The notes beneath the pieces were generated by a model. That model was given only the letters and a program-made list of their open reading frames with translations. It did not search any database and was not told the DNA's origin. From positions 1-24,588 of the IMG/VR virus record IMGVR_UViG_3300020430_000088: DNA of 24,588 bases; one strand, 5' to 3'. The stretch comes from a virus. Shown piece after piece: positions 20,046 to 24,588 of the stretch. The position numbers and the translations under genes are program-made. Positions within the stretch are counted from its first letter, which is position 1, and each line of letters starts with the position of its first letter.

Positions 20046-23000
20046 ATGGGATATATGGGAAGCCTTTTCGAGAGGGCAACCAGTGGAAAGATATATAAAA
20101 ATCTTAGGGAGACAAGAAATTTCGAAGAAGCAGGTTATGCATTTCTTTACAACCTTGGACAAATGGGTTCCATCATTCCTATAGTTGGACCAAGTTTCAA
20201 AAACATGGGTTATGAAGCTTTACAAAGATATAATGACTTTCAAGCTTTTCAAAAAACTGGAAGATTTAGAAATGTAACTTCTCGTACTTTAGTTTATAAA
20301 GTTGGTGGTCGTTTGTTATCAAGAAGTTTTGATGCTGCTTTACCACAAATAAGTGGACCTATGGGTAGGGCTTTAAGAGTTGGTACTGGTCGTGTTTCTG
20401 CAAAATTATTATCAGATGCAGATAGAAAAGTAAGAAACTTTATAGAAGGTAACTTTTATATGGATGCAGATAAAGTTACAAAAAAAGTAACAAGAGGGGC
20501 TATGAGAGATGAATTCAATATTAGAAAAATACAAAATTCAATAGTTGCTATAGCTTCAGCTAATGCTCCTGATTACTATGCAATCAATCGAAGAAATGTA
20601 TTAAACAGAGATTCACAAAGTGATGAATATATAACTGGTATGACTTTTGATGGTTATTCAAAAAATGAAATAGAAAGTATGGTTTCAAGGATGGATATGT
20701 CCCGATATGTTAGAGAAAAAGAATTACCTAGAGTAAATGATATTAGTGATTACATTCAAGAACATAGACCTTTCACAGTTGATTTTCAAGGTGCTTCAAA
20801 AGTAATAGACCCAGGACCAAATGCAAGATTTTCTGTTCAAACACTTAAACATGAAGAGGATGGTGTTTCTGTTATGAGTCTTGAAACATTTTCAAGAAAA
20901 AGAGATGCTGAGAACTTTATCAGAAGGAATCCAGACAAAATTCATACAGCAGCAAATATGGCAACTGGTAGAAGAGAACTAGATATGTATTCAAAAAATT
21001 TGACTGGATATGGACCAACTTATGATTTTTCTGGTGGAGGTAAAACTAATGATGAATTAATTTCAGATGCTGCAGCAATAGTGGAACTTGCTTATTTAGA
21101 AAAAGCAGGTGAAATAGATGCTGGTTCTATTAATAACATAACCTTAGCTATTTATGACCAACTAATAGATTTAGCTGCTCAAAATGTAGATTTAACTTCT
21201 TTAGGAATTGCATCTGAATTAAGAAATCTGAGAGGAGATGTTGCTGAGCTTTATGGTAAAGAATTAACAAAAGCGTTACATGATGACGGTTTAGAACCAA
21301 TTAAAACAGGAAGAGCAAGAGATAAATTTGATAGAGAGCCAGGTGGTAGAAGAGTAACCACTAGAGGTTCTTATACAGCTACTTTTCATGACAATCCAAG
21401 GAGACATAATTTTGTTCCTAATAGACAACAAATTCAAAAAGCGATTCATGCTTTAGAACCCGTGCTTGGTAGAAAAAATGAAATAGCAACATACTATGTT
21501 ACTTTTGGTGGTAAATCATCAAAAAGTAGGGATGCTGATTTTTTAAGAGATGCTTTTCAAATAGAGTTAGGTGGACCTGCAACTGATAGACAAGGAGGTT
21601 TATTTAATAGAACAGATGCTTATGTGTATACACCAACACTTCTTATGTATAAAGCTTTACATAATACAGCTATGGCTTTTGGTCTTAATAAAGCTACTTC
21701 AAAGCCAACCATGGAAGGTATTGTTGCAAACAAAATAACAACCACTACAAAGTCTGGTGGAGATTCCTCTTCATTAGTTTTAAGAAAATCACAAATTAGA
21801 GCAAAAGGGATGAGTAAACCAAATAGAGAAACTCGTGCAGTTATGGAACAACTTTATATGTTTTCCAAAAAAAATAGTGATGGAAATATTATGACAGATA
21901 ATAATGGAAGATTTATATTGTCTAAAAGTAGATTGGTTGATAAACATAAAAAAGCTACTTTGGAATTAGTTGACGATGTTTTAAATGATGTTTTATTTGG
22001 TGGAGGATTTATAAAAGGTTCGAAGGCTTTAGATTTAGGATTATTTTCACAAAAACCAGAAAGAGTACCTTTTGATAAAACTTATAGAGGCGTTCCAACA
22101 TCACCTCAACAAATTGCAGATGAGATGAGCTTTCTTGGTTTTGAAGAGCAGAGAAGAATGTCTGCTGCCTCAAAAATTGGTGGTTCTATAAATGATGAAG
22201 ATTTTAAATTTGTAGGACAGATTGTAGATAGTAGACCTGATAGTTCAAAATTTATTTTCGAATCAATAGATGACGGATTTGGAAAAGAAATGTTTCTTAT
22301 TAAAGCAGTAAAAATGGAAGGAAGACCTGTAAATTATAAATCAACTAAAGGTCTTGGAGGTTCAAAGTCTGCATCGCAAGGATTAGCAAGTTCACAAACT
22401 TTAGGCACCGATGCAGGTATGCAATTATCAAATCAATTAGATGGGATTTCACCTGATGATTTGTTAAGTTTTACTGGTTCTGTTAGTGGTCTTAATCAAG
22501 TTAATAGAAAGCTTCTTATTCAACCTATGAAAGCGGAAATCGAAGGAAAGATAATTGTAATTCTAAACAAAGGCAACGTACTCACTCCACAAGAAAGGGT
22601 TATGTTAGCAAGAAGGTTTGTGCAAAAATTAGAAAATGATTTTATCAGTATGTCAAATGATTTAAGTCCTGTTGAATTAGCAAGAAAAAATATTAGAAAC
22701 TTAAGAAGAAATAATCTTACTTTAAGGGAAGCTGGTATAAGACTTTCAAGAGCAGATATGGAAGCTTTTGCTTTAGCAGCAGAAACTGGTTTACAGCAAT
22801 TATCTTTACAAGTAACAAAAGTTAGAAAAGGGGCAAAAACAAGTATAGATGATAGAGCAAGACCATTTGGTCCAGCTGAAGTTGTTGATGCGTCTAAAGT
22901 AAGAAGAGATGCTGATTTTACAGCAGGGCAACAATTTGCAGTATTTGCGGGTGGTGATATTGACTCTATTATTCCAAACATAGGAACAGGTACTTTGTTT

Positions 23001-23648
23001 GAAGAGTTTAGAAACGTTCTTGCTGCAGCTTTAGCTAGAAATGCTTCAACTGGTGAGATAGAGAGAATCAAAAACAAATACAGAACTCTAGCAAGACAAG
23101 CACAAAAGGAGAAAGCTAGACAAGCAGGTGTTGGTCTTAGTGACCCTGATTCATCGATAGTAGGTGGTAGTAAGAGTGCTAGAGATATACCTAATACTGG
23201 TTATGCGAGTTACGGAAGAACTGGTGAAAAACCATCTGGTGGACAAGTTGGTAATATTACTGGACAAGCTGGTTCAGGAATGAATAAAAGATATGCACTG
23301 GTGTTAGCTAGAAGTGTCCAGCAAGATATACAAACTTATAACTTAGATAGAGGTGATGACAATCTAAATGCTAGAAGAAATGCTTATGTTGCAGAACAGC
23401 TTAAAACAGTAAGGGACAATCCTAGTTACATGAAAAAATTAACAGAAAAATTAATTGCAAATCCTAATATTAGAGCTGCATTTTCGGTTGTTATAAACTC
23501 ACAACAAGGTAGAAAAGGTAACAGAAGTGTAGAAGATATTAGAATTTTCATTACTGAACAAGCAAGAAGTGCGTTTGAAGCTGAGGCAGCATTGTTTGAA
23601 GAATCACAAAATGTTGATTTTGAAAGTGATGATTTATTTGAAGATTAA
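20046..23648 (+). CDS. Very large unknown protein in the neck region, 1200 aa
   Basis: The 1200-residue protein starts MGYMGSLFERATSGKIYKNL. It lies exactly where a short (about 100-150 aa) neck or HK97 gp10-like gene is expected. The N-terminal ~150 residues have a hydrophobic GSIIPIVGPSF patch and basic helices. The middle has no motif I know. The region near residues 1020-1090 is Gly/Ser/Arg/Lys-rich and looks disordered, and the end is acidic (FESDDLFED). No transmembrane or enzyme motif is clear. Candidates are a fused neck protein, a large internal virion protein injected with DNA, or a head decoration. TAATATG at 20042-20048 couples it to the closure gene. Confidence 0.6.
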   Translation: MGYMGSLFERATSGKIYKNLRETRNFEEAGYAFLYNLGQMGSIIPIVGPSFKNMGYEALQRYNDFQAFQKTGRFRNVTSRTLVYKVGGRLLSRSFDAALPQISGPMGRALRVGTGRVSAKLLSDADRKVRNFIEGNFYMDADKVTKKVTRGAMRDEFNIRKIQNSIVAIASANAPDYYAINRRNVLNRDSQSDEYITGMTFDGYSKNEIESMVSRMDMSRYVREKELPRVNDISDYIQEHRPFTVDFQGASKVIDPGPNARFSVQTLKHEEDGVSVMSLETFSRKRDAENFIRRNPDKIHTAANMATGRRELDMYSKNLTGYGPTYDFSGGGKTNDELISDAAAIVELAYLEKAGEIDAGSINNITLAIYDQLIDLAAQNVDLTSLGIASELRNLRGDVAELYGKELTKALHDDGLEPIKTGRARDKFDREPGGRRVTTRGSYTATFHDNPRRHNFVPNRQQIQKAIHALEPVLGRKNEIATYYVTFGGKSSKSRDADFLRDAFQIELGGPATDRQGGLFNRTDAYVYTPTLLMYKALHNTAMAFGLNKATSKPTMEGIVANKITTTTKSGGDSSSLVLRKSQIRAKGMSKPNRETRAVMEQLYMFSKKNSDGNIMTDNNGRFILSKSRLVDKHKKATLELVDDVLNDVLFGGGFIKGSKALDLGLFSQKPERVPFDKTYRGVPTSPQQIADEMSFLGFEEQRRMSAASKIGGSINDEDFKFVGQIVDSRPDSSKFIFESIDDGFGKEMFLIKAVKMEGRPVNYKSTKGLGGSKSASQGLASSQTLGTDAGMQLSNQLDGISPDDLLSFTGSVSGLNQVNRKLLIQPMKAEIEGKIIVILNKGNVLTPQERVMLARRFVQKLENDFISMSNDLSPVELARKNIRNLRRNNLTLREAGIRLSRADMEAFALAAETGLQQLSLQVTKVRKGAKTSIDDRARPFGPAEVVDASKVRRDADFTAGQQFAVFAGGDIDSIIPNIGTGTLFEEFRNVLAAALARNASTGEIERIKNKYRTLARQAQKEKARQAGVGLSDPDSSIVGGSKSARDIPNTGYASYGRTGEKPSGGQVGNITGQAGSGMNKRYALVLARSVQQDIQTYNLDRGDDNLNARRNAYVAEQLKTVRDNPSYMKKLTEKLIANPNIRAAFSVVINSQQGRKGNRSVEDIRIFITEQARSAFEAEAALFEESQNVDFESDDLFED

Positions 23649-23686
23649 AGAAACTTAGTTTTTGAATATTAAAGTAGTATGATTTT

Positions 23687-24169
23687 ATGACTGGAATGAG
23701 AGACCAAACTCAAAAAGTACCACCTGACGCAGAGATTATTGCCAGACAGTGGGCTTTATCACAAACTTTGATAACAGATATTTGTTCAACAAACATAGCA
23801 ACAAGATTACCAAGAAATGCGGATTTGCCATTTTTAGTTATGTTTAGAAGTGGTGGTGCTTTAATGAATCCAAGAAGCGATGCTCATATACAAAATGCAT
23901 TACTACCTATGGAATGTTATGCAGGAAGATGGGGTGGCACTGGAAATGACAAACCTTTTGCAGATTACAGCACTGCAATGTCTCTCGCAAATGCTGTGAT
24001 TCAGGCTGCTTTCAACTATAGTAATGGGTATATAACTACAAGCGATAGTAATACTAGAGCCAAGATATATAGCTTTGATATCGTTCAAATGCCTACAAGG
24101 GTAGAAGAAGTATCAACAGGCTTAGGCAGGTATTCAATTGCTTTAGCTATGACGTATAGAGCAGTATAA
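23687..24169 (+). CDS. Tail completion/terminator-like protein, 160 aa
   Basis: This 160-residue protein starts MTGMRDQTQKVPPDAEIIAR. The helix-sheet layout (DLPFLVMFRSGG, then MSLANAVIQAAF and SFDIVQMPTRV) and the position before the tail-tube gene fit a tail completion protein that caps the tube. No strong SD is visible. Met4 is an alternative start. The call rests mainly on position and size. Confidence 0.55.
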   Translation: MTGMRDQTQKVPPDAEIIARQWALSQTLITDICSTNIATRLPRNADLPFLVMFRSGGALMNPRSDAHIQNALLPMECYAGRWGGTGNDKPFADYSTAMSLANAVIQAAFNYSNGYITTSDSNTRAKIYSFDIVQMPTRVEEVSTGLGRYSIALAMTYRAV

Positions 24170-24179
24170 GGAAATTTAT

Positions 24180-24488
24180 ATGGCAAAAAAGAATAAAAAG
24201 TTTTTGGTTAAGCTAAATGCTTTGTTTATGCAATCTCAAGCTAGAGATGTCGTATCAGGTATTATGTTTAATCAGAATGATGCGGTTGAGATTGGCGAGT
24301 CTGATTGGAAAAGACTAAAGGAAAAAACTTGGACTTTAGACGGTAAAAGTTATCCTTTACTCATTGAAGCAGATTCAGAATCCGCAGTGGAAGACAATGA
24401 AGCTGAGGATGCTCCGTGGGAAGCTGACGTAGAAGAGATTGCCAAAAATGGCAGTGTCTTGCAAGATACTGAAGTAGAAGAAGAATAA
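24180..24488 (+). CDS. Acidic small virion-region protein, 102 aa
   Basis: This 102-residue protein starts MAKKNKKFLVKLNALFMQSQ. It has a basic N-terminus, a beta-like middle (GIMFNQNDAVEIGESDWKRL) and an acidic C-terminal half. AAGGAAATTTAT precedes ATG. It lies between the tail-completion-like gene and the major tail gene and is probably a tail or head-tail accessory. No family recognised. Confidence 0.55.
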   Translation: MAKKNKKFLVKLNALFMQSQARDVVSGIMFNQNDAVEIGESDWKRLKEKTWTLDGKSYPLLIEADSESAVEDNEAEDAPWEADVEEIAKNGSVLQDTEVEEE

Positions 24489-24500
24489 CAGGAGATAAAT

Positions 24501-24588
24501 AATGCCAAATACAACAAATGGTACAATATCTGAGGTTATTGTCGGAACTGGTGTACTTTACGTTGCTGCTATCAGCAACGATGGTAAC
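24501..24588 (+). CDS. Major tail (tube) protein, 5' fragment
   Basis: Only the first 29 codons are present, cut by the window edge. The peptide starts MPNTTNGTISEVIVGTGVLY and continues to VAAISNDG. The VGTGVLYVA pattern is common near the start of siphovirus major tail proteins. ACAGGAGATAAATA supplies the SD. The place right after the tail-completion-like genes supports it. Confidence 0.6.

Noticed and set aside
22520-23077. 185-codon leftward frame inside the 1200-residue gene
   Set aside because: It is antisense to a long continuous gene with no SD, and its hydrophobic composition is what reverse reading of Lys/Glu-rich codons gives.
1-24588. CRISPR array, integrase, attachment site or insertion sequence
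   Set aside because: No regularly spaced direct repeats, recombinase motifs or terminal inverted repeats with target duplications were seen.

Overview
The window is part of a tailed double-stranded DNA phage genome, most likely a siphovirus with an HK97-type head. The hallmark genes read rightward from about 8.9 kb: small terminase, large terminase, portal, HK97-type prohead protease, major capsid protein, head-tail connectors, a tail-completion-like protein and the first codons of a major tail protein. A WhiB-type iron-sulphur regulator gene at 9564-9827 points to an actinobacterial host, because WhiB proteins are essentially confined to Actinobacteria and their phages. Together with the strong A+T bias this suggests a low-GC, streamlined actinobacterium such as the marine Ca. 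Actinomarina group. That host is an inference and nothing in the window proves it.

Left arm (about 36-8526, minus strand): a tightly packed leftward operon of about 19 mostly tiny genes. Its core is an enzyme cassette of two glutamine-synthetase-like amidoligases (3830-5839 and 1277-2425) with a class II (Ntn-type, Cys2 nucleophile) glutamine amidotransferase between them (2853-3815). The operon ends in a chain of four micro-ORFs coupled by TAATG stop/start overlaps and a strong hairpin at the left edge. Many genes here are too short for ordinary ORF calling. They are supported by good Shine-Dalgarno (SD) sites and by exact stop/start abutment with their neighbours.

An unusual structural theme runs through the left arm. 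Most genes have an AGAAAGGAG-like SD with a short perfect inverted repeat just upstream. The stem sequences differ from gene to gene, but pairing is kept. At several gene junctions a second, longer hairpin lies further upstream, often with a CAT...GTG core. This resembles in architecture, but not in sequence, the start-associated sequences of cluster K mycobacteriophages.

Centre (8527-8900): a divergent intergenic region with inverted repeats and an extended -10 element that ends six bases before the small-terminase ATG, which suggests a leaderless late transcript. To its right come small terminase, WhiB, a DnaQ-like exonuclease, small zinc or hypothetical proteins, then large terminase and the virion genes.

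Two genes (the WhiB gene and a 37-residue membrane peptide after the second amidoligase) have no ATG, GTG or TTG in frame. Each has an ATA codon 5-6 bases after a strong SD, so AUA initiation is proposed. The late region also carries a 1200-residue protein of unknown function in the neck-gene position and a 19-residue Lys/Arg-rich peptide after the capsid gene. I found no tRNA, CRISPR array, integrase or insertion sequence.
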